DNA of 36,197 nucleotides from an uncultured Bacteroidia bacterium (lineage in GTDB: Bacteria > Bacteroidota > Bacteroidia > Bacteroidales > F082). The translations under genes and the position numbers were made by a program. Below the pieces are notes generated by a model. The model was not told the DNA's origin, made no database searches, and saw only the letters and a list, made by a program, of their open reading frames with translations. The stretch lies in NCBI GenBank assembly GCA_902787095.1, contig CADAFC010000009.1, positions 1-36,197 of the forward strand, in the 5' to 3' direction. Every line of letters begins with the position of its first letter. Within the stretch, counting starts at the first letter, position 1. Positions 16,873 to 24,929 of the stretch are shown here, piece after piece.

Positions 16873-17539
16873 CGGTAGGTGTTCCAGGGACGAAATCCTT
16901 GAGGTAGAACGGCTCGAAATATGCCACGTCGACGAAATCGTTGGCGTCGAGTTTGCGTTGAGCTATGACGTTCATGTATTTTGCAGAGCAATGGAACTCT
17001 TTGATTACCGTGATTTTATCGTCGTTTGCGAAAAGCTCGGCGCATTTGTCGGCACCGTCGCCAAAGAGATAGATATGATGGTCTTTTTTGAGGTCGGCAA
17101 AAGAGTTCCCGTCGATGATGACCGCCTCTGTATCCTTTATTTTATTTACGTTTTCGTCGAATATGGCGGCATAGACCTCCATACGGCGGGCGTCAATCAT
17201 CGGGACGCGTAGAGCCGCACGGCCGTGCGGCTCTACGCCGTATGCCATCGCATGCAATGTCTCGACAGCGATAAGAGGTTTGGAAACAGCGTAGCAGAGT
17301 CCTTTTGCGGTGCTCACGCCGATGCGGAGACCAGTGTAGGAGCCAGGTCCCATGCTGACGGCCACTGCGTCGAGGTCATTGTATGAGATGCCTGCCTTCT
17401 TCATCACAGAATCGATGAAAAGCGTAATCTTTTCCGAATGGTTCTGGCCTTTAGGATCTTCCTCGCAAGCCAAAACCTCGCCATTGTGAACCAATGCCAC
17501 CGAACATGATGGCGTAGCTGTTTCAAGACAAAGTATCAT
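16856..17539 (-). CDS. tsaB: TsaB, partner protein of tRNA t6A synthesis
   Basis: TsaB binds TsaD and, with TsaE, is needed for threonylcarbamoylation of A37 in tRNAs reading ANN codons. The 227-residue protein starts MILCLETATPSCSVAL and carries SMGPGSYTGLRIGVS near residues 63-77 and MIDARRMEVYAA near 119-130, all standard TsaB motifs of the ASKHA-like fold. Between ETLHAMAYG and VPMIDARR the sequence VEPHGRAALR is encoded by a perfect palindrome (17207-17238) and looks like an insertion. The reading frame is kept, so the protein is probably still made. The 3' end overlaps the convergent macroglobulin gene by 17 bases. The minus strand has TATTTTTG at 17557-17564 as a possible -7 box. Confidence 0.93.
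   Translation of the reverse strand: MILCLETATPSCSVALVHNGEVLACEEDPKGQNHSEKITLFIDSVMKKAGISYNDLDAVAVSMGPGSYTGLRIGVSTAKGLCYAVSKPLIAVETLHAMAYGVEPHGRAALRVPMIDARRMEVYAAIFDENVNKIKDTEAVIIDGNSFADLKKDHHIYLFGDGADKCAELFANDDKITVIKEFHCSAKYMNVIAQRKLDANDFVDVAYFEPFYLKDFVPGTPTVKGLR
17207..17238. repeat. Perfect 32-bp palindrome inside tsaB
   Basis: The left half GCGTAGAGCCGCACGG (17207-17222) is exactly reverse-complemented by the right half CCGTGCGGCTCTACGC (17223-17238). It is far more GC-rich than its surroundings. It has the look of a REP-like dispersed palindrome that landed in frame in tsaB. I saw no second copy in this window. Confidence 0.92.
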
Positions 17540-17556
17540 ATCGTAAAAATTTTTTG

Positions 17557-17564
17557 CAAAAATA
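17557..17564 (-). promoter_or_regulatory. Candidate -7 box for tsaB
   Basis: TATTTTTG on the minus strand fits TAnnTTTG, 17 bases before the tsaB ATG. No matching TTTG is visible at the proper distance upstream. Confidence 0.3.
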
Positions 17565-17574
17565 CATTTTTTTC

Positions 17575-17605
17575 TTTGATATTATAATTTAAATACGTAA
17601 TTTTG
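17575..17605 (+). promoter_or_regulatory. Promoter for the rml / nucleotide-sugar block
   Basis: TTTG at 17575-17578 and TAATTTTG at 17598-17605 with a 19-base gap match the Bacteroidota consensus well. The rmlC ATG follows 25 bases later. It is the best promoter I see for the whole plus-strand block up to 27.9 kb, in which later gaps are short. Confidence 0.65.
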
Positions 17606-17630
17606 CAGGTTAATTGTACATCACCGAGAA

Positions 17631-18194
17631 ATGGAGATAGTAAAAACTGATATTGAAGGAGTTGTGATCATCGAACCGAGGGTTTTTGGCGATGAGAGGG
17701 GTTATTTTTTTGAGTCGTTTTCGCAAAGAGAGTTCGAAAAGCTTGGCATAAACACGGTTTTTGTGCAGGATAACGAATCAAAATCATGCTACGGGGTACT
17801 GCGCGGTCTGCATTTTCAGATGCCGCCGTTTGCACAAGCGAAATTGGTGCGTTGCGTGAGAGGAAAAGTGCTTGACGTGGCGGTTGACATACGCAAAGGC
17901 TCGCCCACATACGGCAAGCACGTGGCATGTGAGCTGAGCGAGGACAACCATCGCATGTTCTATATCCCACACGGATTTGCACACGGTTTTTCGGTTTTGA
18001 GCGAGACGGCAATCTTCCAGTACAAATGCGACAACTACTACGCCCCACAAAGCGAAGGAGCGTTACAATGGAATGACAAAGATTTGAATATCAACTGGTT
18101 AATAAATGAAAAAGATGTGATCCTGTCAGAAAAAGACAAACATCATCCTTTATTTAAAGATTTCGAATCGCCTTTTGATTTTGATAAAAAATAA
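17631..18194 (+). CDS. rmlC: dTDP-4-dehydrorhamnose 3,5-epimerase
   Basis: RmlC turns dTDP-4-keto-6-deoxyglucose into dTDP-4-keto-rhamnose, the third step of dTDP-L-rhamnose synthesis. The 187-residue cupin protein shows DERGYFFESF at 21-30, VLRGLHFQ at 56-63 with catalytic His61, and IFQYKCDNYYAP with Tyr131 as the general acid, then WNDKDLNINW. Length is normal. It is the first gene of the plus-strand sugar block, behind a clear promoter. An 85-base gap separates it from rmlD. Confidence 0.96.
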   Translation: MEIVKTDIEGVVIIEPRVFGDERGYFFESFSQREFEKLGINTVFVQDNESKSCYGVLRGLHFQMPPFAQAKLVRCVRGKVLDVAVDIRKGSPTYGKHVACELSEDNHRMFYIPHGFAHGFSVLSETAIFQYKCDNYYAPQSEGALQWNDKDLNINWLINEKDVILSEKDKHHPLFKDFESPFDFDKK

Positions 18195-18279
18195 CAGATT
18201 ATCTGAAATTTAATGGCGAAAATTATATTCGCGTTGATTTGGATAATCCGTATTCGAAATATAAAAGAAAATTAGAGTG

Positions 18280-19134
18280 ATGAATATATTGGTCACAGGC
18301 GCAAACGGTCAGCTCGGCAACGAGATGCGAATAGTATCACAAGGAAGCTCCGACAGCTACATCTTCACAGATGTGGACGAGCTCGACATCACCAACCGTG
18401 ATGCCGTGATGGATTTCGTGAGAGACAACAATATAAAAGTGGTTGTCAACTGTGCAGCTTACACCAATGTCGACAAGGCAGAGGACGATGAGAAGACAGC
18501 GGAACTCATTAACGCTCAAGCTGTTGAATATCTGGCATCAGCCTGCAAAGCAAATCACGCCACGCTCATCCACATCTCGACGGACTACGTGTTCGGCGGC
18601 AACGAAGGCAACACCCCGAGAAAGGAGACAGAGCCGGTAAACCCGACGGGAGCATACGGCAGAACCAAGCTACACGGCGAACAAGCCATCTGGAAAGTCG
18701 GCTGTAACTATCTGATTATCAGGACAGCATGGCTTTATTCGGAGTTCGGTAACAACTTCGTGAAGACGATGCGAAAGCTGACAGCCGAGCGTGACAAACT
18801 CAACGTCGTTTTCGACCAGGTCGGCACCCCGACATACGCATTCGACCTCGCAAGTGTCATCTTTAAGATTATAGAAGAGAGAAGATACGACGAGATTCAA
18901 GATGTGTATCACTTTAGTAATGAAGGAGTTATAAGCTGGTACGACTTTGCGAAAGAGATCTGCGAGCTGAGCGGCAACGAGTGCGACATACAGCCATGCC
19001 ACAGCGACGAGTTCCCGAGCAAAGTCAAAAGACCGAGCTACTCCGTTTTAGACAAGACAAAAATTAAAAATTCGTTAAATATCACGATTCCGCATTGGAA
19101 GGAGTCGTTAAAAAAATGCATCAACAAACTATGA
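18280..19134 (+). CDS. rmlD: dTDP-4-dehydrorhamnose reductase
   Basis: RmlD reduces dTDP-4-keto-L-rhamnose with NAD(P)H to dTDP-L-rhamnose. I start at ATG 18280 rather than the GTG directly before it; this gives 284 residues. GANGQLG at 7-13 is the nucleotide-binding loop, ISTDYVF starts at about 99, and the short-chain dehydrogenase pair is Tyr126/Lys130 in AYGRTK. The stop overlaps the rmlB start (ATGA), so the two are translated together. The codon use matches the surrounding genes. Confidence 0.96.
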   Translation: MNILVTGANGQLGNEMRIVSQGSSDSYIFTDVDELDITNRDAVMDFVRDNNIKVVVNCAAYTNVDKAEDDEKTAELINAQAVEYLASACKANHATLIHISTDYVFGGNEGNTPRKETEPVNPTGAYGRTKLHGEQAIWKVGCNYLIIRTAWLYSEFGNNFVKTMRKLTAERDKLNVVFDQVGTPTYAFDLASVIFKIIEERRYDEIQDVYHFSNEGVISWYDFAKEICELSGNECDIQPCHSDEFPSKVKRPSYSVLDKTKIKNSLNITIPHWKESLKKCINKL

Positions 19135-20264
19135 AGAACATCATCATCACCGGCGGCGCAGGATTCATCGGGAGTCACGTTGTGAGACTTTTTGTGAACA
19201 AATATCCTGATTATCATATCATTAACGTCGACAAGCTGACTTACGCAGGCAACCTCGCTAACCTCAAAGATATCGAGAACAAGCCCAACTACACCTTTGT
19301 CAAGGCCGACATCTGCGACTTCGAGACGATAATGGAAATCTTCAAGAAATACAACGTCGACGGCGTGATTCACCTCGCGGCGGAGAGCCATGTGGACCGT
19401 TCTATCAAAGACCCGTTCACCTTCGCTCAGACCAACGTGATGGGCACTTTGAGCATGTTGCAGGCAGCCAAGCTGACATGGGAGCAGCTGCCGGAGAAAT
19501 GGGATGGCAAACGCTTCTATCACATCTCTACCGACGAGGTGTACGGAGCGCTGGAAATGACCGACCCTGAAGGCATCGAGCCTCCATTCACCACAAAGGC
19601 ATCGTCAGGGAAACACCATCTGGCATACGGAAGCAAGTTCTTCACTGAAGACCTGAAATACATGCCACATTCGCCGTATTCAGCGTCAAAGGCATCGAGC
19701 GACCACTTCGTGAGAGCCTTCCACGACACCTACGGCATGCCTACCATAGTGACAAACTGCTCGAACAACTACGGTCCGTACCAGTTCCCAGAAAAGCTTA
19801 TTCCGTTGTTTATCAATAATATACGTCACCGCAAACCATTGCCAGTTTACGGCAAGGGCGAAAACGTCCGCGACTGGTTGTATGTAGAGGACCACGCGCG
19901 TGCCATCGACCTCATTTTCCATAAGGGAAAGATAGCCGAGACGTATAACATCGGTGGCTTCAACGAATGGAAAAACATAGATATCATCAAGGTTGTCATC
20001 AACACTGTCGACAGGCTATTGGGCAGAAAAGAGGGCGAGGACATGGACCTCATCACCTTCGTGACCGATCGTGCGGGACACGACATGAGATATGCCATCG
20101 ACTCATCGAAACTGCAGAGAGAACTGGGCTGGGAGCCGAGTCTGCAATTCGAGGAAGGCATTGAGAAGACTGTGAAATGGTATCTTGAGAATCAAGCCTG
20201 GATGGACAACATCACATCCGGCGAATACGAAAAATATTACGAGTCAATGTATGCCAACAGGTAA
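19131..20264 (+). CDS. rmlB: dTDP-glucose 4,6-dehydratase
   Basis: RmlB converts dTDP-glucose to dTDP-4-keto-6-deoxyglucose, the second step of the rhamnose route. ATG 19131 is preferred over an in-frame ATG at 19095 because it is directly before the dinucleotide loop (GGAGFIGSH, residues 8-16) and overlaps the rmlD stop. The 377-residue protein has HLAAESHVDRSI, ISTDEVYG, PYSASKASSDHFVRAF with the YxxxK pair, and NCSNNYGPYQFPEKLIP. The insert between EVYG and the YSASK segment (GIEPPFTTKASSGKHH and on) is usual for Bacteroidales RmlB. The first enzyme of the pathway, RmlA, is not in this window. Confidence 0.96.
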   Translation: MKNIIITGGAGFIGSHVVRLFVNKYPDYHIINVDKLTYAGNLANLKDIENKPNYTFVKADICDFETIMEIFKKYNVDGVIHLAAESHVDRSIKDPFTFAQTNVMGTLSMLQAAKLTWEQLPEKWDGKRFYHISTDEVYGALEMTDPEGIEPPFTTKASSGKHHLAYGSKFFTEDLKYMPHSPYSASKASSDHFVRAFHDTYGMPTIVTNCSNNYGPYQFPEKLIPLFINNIRHRKPLPVYGKGENVRDWLYVEDHARAIDLIFHKGKIAETYNIGGFNEWKNIDIIKVVINTVDRLLGRKEGEDMDLITFVTDRAGHDMRYAIDSSKLQRELGWEPSLQFEEGIEKTVKWYLENQAWMDNITSGEYEKYYESMYANR

Positions 20265-20377
20265 AACAAATATTAAAACTATGAGATACAGATATGCGCG
20301 TGTTGTTACGCCATTTCCGTGATTAAAGGGTTATATTATTGAAAAGCAATAAAATAACTCATAAAAAAATCACAAAA

Positions 20378-22582
20378 ATGGATAAAGTAACATTATTACC
20401 ATACGAAAGTATTTACGAGAACTTCATAGACAAGAAATATCTCAAAGAAGGTATCGACGAATACTTTTTCAGAAATCAGCAGGTCAAGAAGCCGGAAAAC
20501 GGCTGGCGTCATCTGCGTTCCGATGAGATCGAGCGTCTGGTGAAGAACAGCAACACTGCCACCAGTTGGGACGACATCCTGGTCACTGATGATTTCGACA
20601 CCAATTTGGTGAAAAACAATCGTTTTTATGGTATGGTGCGTATCGGAGCCATCAAAAACGTGGTACTTCAGTATCATGACTTGAAGATGGCGTGTGGTAT
20701 AACCGACAGCACCATCATCTCCTGTGACATCGGCGATTATGTGGCACTTCACGACGTTCATTACATCGCGAACTACATTATCGGCGACCGTTGCATCCTT
20801 TTCAACGTTCATGAGGTTTCATGCACCGACCACTCAAAGTTCGGTAACGGTATTATAAAAGAGGACGAGCCGGAGGAAGTCCGTGTTTGGCTTGAGCTCA
20901 TGAATGAGGCCGGTGGACGTAGAGTCCTTCCATTCGACGGCATGATTACCGCTGATGCCTATCTTTGGGCTAAATACACTGATATTCAAAAACTTCAGGA
21001 CAGATTGTTTGAGATAACTCAGAAGTCGTTCGACAACCGCAGAGGTTATTACGGCACAATAGGCGAAGGCTGTGTCATAAAGAATTCCTGGATCATCAAA
21101 GACGCCAAAATCGGGCCATGCTGCTACATCAAAGGCGCTAACAAGCTGAAAAACGTGACGCTCAACTCATCGGAGGAAGAGCCTACACAGATTGGCGAAG
21201 GCGTGATTTTGGTCAACGGCATCGTGGGCTATGGTTGCCACATCTTCTATTCTGTGGTGGCTACACGTTTCGTGGTAGGCGACAACTGCAACCTAAAATA
21301 CGGGGCTCGTGTGATTTATTCTATCTTGGGCGACAATTCCACCATTTCTTGCTGTGAGGTGTTGAACAACCTGATATTCCCGGCGCATGAGCAGCATCAC
21401 AACAACTCGTTCCTCATCGCCGCCTGCGTGATGGGTCAGAGCAACATGGCGGCAGGCGCCACATTAGGTTCGAACCACAACAGTCGTGCAACTGACGGCG
21501 AGATAGTGGCGAAACGCGGTTTCTGGCCAGGTCTTTGCTCGAGTGTCAAACACTCGTCGAAGTTCGCTTCGTTCACCTTGCTTTCCAAAGCAGACTATCC
21601 GAACGAGATGAACATCAAGCTGCCGTTCGCTTTGGTGAACAACAACGTTTCGAAAGACCAGCTTGAGGTGATGCCGGCTTATTGGTGGATGTACAACATG
21701 TACGCCATCGCACGTAACACCTCGAAGTATCAGAAACGTGACAAACGCTTACGCAAGATTCAAAACATTGAGTTTGAGACGTTTGCGCCAGATACTATGG
21801 AAGAGGTTATCGCCGGACGCAAGCTCCTTGAAGTATGGACGGCCAAAGCCTATCTGCGCTCAAAGGGCGAGAATCCAGAGCAGGAATACTACACCTTACG
21901 CGACCTCGGACATAAGCTCCTCAACGGCGACAAAGCTGTTGTGAAAGCTCTCGAAGTCCTTGGCGAAGAGATGGAGAAGTCACATCGTAAAGTGGTGATA
22001 CTCAAGCCTTACGAGGCATATCACGCTTATGGTGACATGATAATATACTACGCGGTGAAGAACCTTGTCTATTACATGGAGATCCATCCGAAGGAGACGT
22101 TCGAACAAATGTGCAAGCATCTCACCAACGTACGTCAGCGCGAATGGGTGAACTTAGGCGGCCAGCTCGTGACAGAAGACGACCTTGAGAAGCTCATCGA
22201 CGACATCTGCAACGGCACACTCGACAGCTGGGACGACATACACAAACGCTACGACGATCTGTGGACCAAGTATCAGACTGACAAGCTGTTACATTGTTAT
22301 CAGGCGTTGAGATTCATCTATGACAAGTGTCCTTCTTTGACAAAAGAAATCTTTACCGACGCTCTCAACAGAGGTGAAAAAGTGCTTCAGTATGTCTGCG
22401 ACCAGGTATATGAGTCGAGGAAGAAAGACTATGAAAATGTCATACGCAACTCAACATTCCGTAGCGAAGCGGAACGCGACGCGGTTAATGGCAAGCTTGA
22501 AGACAACAGTTTCGTAAAACAAATCAAGAAAGAGACTGACGAGGCATTGCAAAACATTGCCCATGCAAGAAAATTAGTTTAG
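20378..22582 (+). CDS. DUF4954 family protein with left-handed beta-helix
   Basis: I start at ATG 20378 (MDKVTLLPYES), giving 734 residues. The family is, as far as I know, uncharacterised and mostly found in Bacteroidota and a few other anaerobes. After an N-terminal part of about 80 residues there are hexapeptide-like repeats from about 90 to 150 (GITDSTIIS, IGDYVALHDV) and again from about 225 to 370 (IGEGCVIKNSWI, IGEGVILVNGIV, VVGDNCNLKYGARV). These are the coil pattern of sugar-nucleotide acyl- and nucleotidyltransferases. EQHHNNSFLIA and LGSNHNSR are His/Asn-rich and could form an active site. The C-terminal 300 residues are helical. It sits between rmlB and nagB in one strand run, so a role in sugar-nucleotide or amino-sugar metabolism is a fair inference, not shown. 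Confidence 0.83.
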   Translation: MDKVTLLPYESIYENFIDKKYLKEGIDEYFFRNQQVKKPENGWRHLRSDEIERLVKNSNTATSWDDILVTDDFDTNLVKNNRFYGMVRIGAIKNVVLQYHDLKMACGITDSTIISCDIGDYVALHDVHYIANYIIGDRCILFNVHEVSCTDHSKFGNGIIKEDEPEEVRVWLELMNEAGGRRVLPFDGMITADAYLWAKYTDIQKLQDRLFEITQKSFDNRRGYYGTIGEGCVIKNSWIIKDAKIGPCCYIKGANKLKNVTLNSSEEEPTQIGEGVILVNGIVGYGCHIFYSVVATRFVVGDNCNLKYGARVIYSILGDNSTISCCEVLNNLIFPAHEQHHNNSFLIAACVMGQSNMAAGATLGSNHNSRATDGEIVAKRGFWPGLCSSVKHSSKFASFTLLSKADYPNEMNIKLPFALVNNNVSKDQLEVMPAYWWMYNMYAIARNTSKYQKRDKRLRKIQNIEFETFAPDTMEEVIAGRKLLEVWTAKAYLRSKGENPEQEYYTLRDLGHKLLNGDKAVVKALEVLGEEMEKSHRKVVILKPYEAYHAYGDMIIYYAVKNLVYYMEIHPKETFEQMCKHLTNVRQREWVNLGGQLVTEDDLEKLIDDICNGTLDSWDDIHKRYDDLWTKYQTDKLLHCYQALRFIYDKCPSLTKEIFTDALNRGEKVLQYVCDQVYESRKKDYENVIRNSTFRSEAERDAVNGKLEDNSFVKQIKKETDEALQNIAHARKLV

Positions 22583-22611
22583 TTAAGTAAAAAATTAAAA
22601 ATTACAAAGAT

Positions 22612-23403
22612 ATGAGAGTTATAATTGAGCCAAATTATGAAAAAATGTCACAGTGGGCGGCCAATCACATCGTCCGCAGAATAAATGAATTCAAGCCGAC
22701 GGCAAAGAAGCCTTTCATCCTCGGTTTGCCGACAGGTTCAACACCTATCGGGACTTACAAAGCCCTCATCAAGGCTTACAAGGACGGCAAGGTGTCGTTT
22801 AAAAACGTGGTGACATTCAACATGGACGAATACGTGAAGATTCCGGAGAACCATCCGGAGAGCTACCACTCATTCATGTGGAACAATTTCTTCAAGCATA
22901 TTGACATCAAGAAGGAGAATGTCAACATCCTCAACGGCAATGCTGAAGACCTTGAGAAAGAATGTGCCGATTACGAGGCCAAGATCAAGAAATACGGCGG
23001 CATCCATCTGTTCATGGGCGGCATCGGTCCTGACGGCCACATCGCTTTCAACGAGCCGGGCTCATCACTGACATCACGCACAAGGGTGAAATCGCTGACG
23101 ACAGATACCATCATCGCCAACTCACGTTTCTTTGAGAACGACATCAACAAGGTGCCGAAGACCGCTTTGACAGTTGGTGTTGGCACGGTGATGGACAGTG
23201 ACGAGGTGATGATTCTCGCCAACGGTCACAACAAGGCACGCGCTTTGGCAGCGGCCATCGAGGGCGGTGTCTGCCATCTCTGCACTGTCAGTGCGTTGCA
23301 GATGCATCCTAAAGGCATCATCGTGTGCGATGACGCAGCGACAGACGAGCTGAAAGTCGGCACGGTGAACTATTTCAAAGACATTGAAAAAGCCAACCTG
23401 TAA
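22612..23403 (+). CDS. nagB: Glucosamine-6-phosphate deaminase
   Basis: NagB converts glucosamine-6-phosphate to fructose-6-phosphate and ammonia, linking amino-sugar pools to glycolysis. The 263-residue protein aligns by eye with the E. coli enzyme: [14 protein letters not shown] at 39-52, Asp72 in FNMDEY as proton acceptor, and Asp141, His143 and Glu148 in [14 protein letters not shown]. All four catalytic positions are the same numbers as in E. coli. Length is normal. Its stop shares a base with the next ATG (TAATG), so it is coupled to an acetyltransferase of UDP-amino-sugar synthesis, which suggests it serves to balance hexosamine flux into the sugar block. Confidence 0.96.
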   Translation: MRVIIEPNYEKMSQWAANHIVRRINEFKPTAKKPFILGLPTGSTPIGTYKALIKAYKDGKVSFKNVVTFNMDEYVKIPENHPESYHSFMWNNFFKHIDIKKENVNILNGNAEDLEKECADYEAKIKKYGGIHLFMGGIGPDGHIAFNEPGSSLTSRTRVKSLTTDTIIANSRFFENDINKVPKTALTVGVGTVMDSDEVMILANGHNKARALAAAIEGGVCHLCTVSALQMHPKGIIVCDDAATDELKVGTVNYFKDIEKANL

Positions 23404-23954
23404 TGTTTTTTAAACACGAATCGAGTTACATAGACGATGGTGCCGTCGTTGGCGACGGCACCAAAATCTGGCATTTCTGTCATATCCAGAAAGGAGCGGT
23501 GATTGGTAAAGACTGTTCTTTGGGACAGAATGTCAACATTGGAAACAACGTAAAAATTGGTAATGGCGTCAGGATACAGAACAACGTTTCGGTGTACGAG
23601 GGTGTGGAGATTGAGGACAACGTGTTTTGCGGTCCGAGCTGCGTATTTACGAATGTCGTGACCCCAAGGGCGCATTTTCCGGTTCACGGCGTTTATGCGA
23701 AGACATTAATTAAACAAGGTGCATCGTTAGGTGCCAACTGCACCGTGGTATGCGGCCATACCGTCGGTAAAAGCGCCCTGATAGCGGCCGGCGCCGTCGT
23801 CACAAAAGACGTGAAAGACTACGCCCTGATGGCCGGAGTGCCTGCAAGACAGATAGGCTGGGTTTGCGAATGCGGAAAAAAACTTGATAAAGATTTGAGA
23901 TGCAGTTGCGGTAGAGAATACGAACTGAAAGGTAATGTTTTATTTAAGATATGA
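23403..23954 (+). CDS. wbpD: WbpD/WlbB-type UDP-amino-sugar N-acetyltransferase
   Basis: Enzymes of this type acetylate the 3-amino group of UDP-2-acetamido-3-amino-2,3-dideoxy-glucuronate with acetyl-CoA. The 183-residue chain is a hexapeptide left-handed beta-helix (VVGDGTKIWHF, IGKDCSLGQNVNIG, VKIGNGVRIQNNVSVYEG) with FCGPSCVFTNVVTPR as in WbpD/WlbB and the end GVPARQIGWV. Behind it comes a short tail with Cys155, Cys157, Cys167 and Cys169 (CECG, CSCG), a likely metal-binding knuckle that is seen in some family members. The gene is coupled to nagB before it and overlaps the dehydrogenase gene after it by four bases. The partner dehydrogenase is the expected WbpB-type enzyme, which supports the assignment. 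Confidence 0.87.
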   Translation: MFFKHESSYIDDGAVVGDGTKIWHFCHIQKGAVIGKDCSLGQNVNIGNNVKIGNGVRIQNNVSVYEGVEIEDNVFCGPSCVFTNVVTPRAHFPVHGVYAKTLIKQGASLGANCTVVCGHTVGKSALIAAGAVVTKDVKDYALMAGVPARQIGWVCECGKKLDKDLRCSCGREYELKGNVLFKI

Positions 23955-24919
23955 AGAATTTTTCTATAATTGGAGTCGGCGGTTATATCGCACCACGACA
24001 TCTTAAGGCAATTAAAGACACGGGAAACAACTTGATTTCCGCTTACGATTTAAGTGATTCTGTAGGTATCATGGACAGCTATTTCCCGTATACAGCGTTT
24101 TTTACAGAATTTGAACTTTTCGACCGCCATAATACAAGATTGAAAGAGCATGGCATCGATATAGACTATGTTTCAATATGTACTCCGAACTATCTGCATG
24201 ACGCTCACACACGTTACGGACTGCGATTGGGAGCCGATGTTATATGCGAAAAACCCATGGTGCTGAACCCTTGGAACATCGACGCATTGGAGAAAATTGA
24301 GCAGAACACAGGTCACAAGGCATATACCATATTACAGCTGCGACTCCATGACTCCATTGTGGCTTTGAAAAAGAAAATCGACGAGGGCCCGAAAGACAAG
24401 ATTTATGATGTCGACCTGACATACATAACCGCCAGGGGAAACTGGTATTACACCTCTTGGAAAGGCAACGAGAACAAGAGTGGAGGCGTAGCCACAAATA
24501 TTGGCATACATTTTTATGATATGTTGTCCTGGATTTTCGGTCCGGTGACAAAAAACGTGGTGCATATCATGACGCATGACCGCGTGGCCGGTTATTTGGA
24601 AATGCCGAAAGCGAGGGTGCGTTACTTCCTGAGTATCAATGCCGACACCCTGCCAAACAATGCTGTGCAAGGTGAGAAAAGGACATACAGAACCATCATG
24701 ATTGACGGTTCCGAATTTGAATTCAGCGTGGGATTCAATGAGCTTCACACCAAGAGCTATGAGAAGATTTTGGCTGGCGAAGGCTTCAGGATTTCAGAGG
24801 CGAGAAACTGCATTGATATAGTATACAACATTAGAAATTCAAAGCCTATAGGATTGGTGGGTGACTACCATCCGTTGGCAAAACTGCCATTAAGCCGACA
24901 TCCATTTGGTTGGAGATAA
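23951..24919 (+). CDS. wbpB: WbpB/WlbA-type UDP-GlcNAc-uronate 3-dehydrogenase (Gfo/Idh/MocA)
   Basis: The enzyme oxidises C3 of UDP-N-acetylglucosaminuronate with NAD, giving the keto sugar that an aminotransferase then uses. The 322-residue protein has the Rossmann start IIGVGGYIAPRHLKAI at 6-21, VSICTPNYLHD at 74-84, and Glu100-Lys101-Pro102, the EKP motif of the Gfo/Idh/MocA family. GNWYYTSWKGNENKSGG at 163-179 and NIGIHFYDML with His187 are marks of the WlbA/WbpB subgroup. Length is normal. It overlaps the acetyltransferase gene by four bases, and manC follows 10 bases after its stop. The aminotransferase (WbpE) that normally stands between these two steps is not in this block. Confidence 0.9.
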   Translation: MKNFSIIGVGGYIAPRHLKAIKDTGNNLISAYDLSDSVGIMDSYFPYTAFFTEFELFDRHNTRLKEHGIDIDYVSICTPNYLHDAHTRYGLRLGADVICEKPMVLNPWNIDALEKIEQNTGHKAYTILQLRLHDSIVALKKKIDEGPKDKIYDVDLTYITARGNWYYTSWKGNENKSGGVATNIGIHFYDMLSWIFGPVTKNVVHIMTHDRVAGYLEMPKARVRYFLSINADTLPNNAVQGEKRTYRTIMIDGSEFEFSVGFNELHTKSYEKILAGEGFRISEARNCIDIVYNIRNSKPIGLVGDYHPLAKLPLSRHPFGWR

Positions 24920-24929
24920 AATATTTGAC

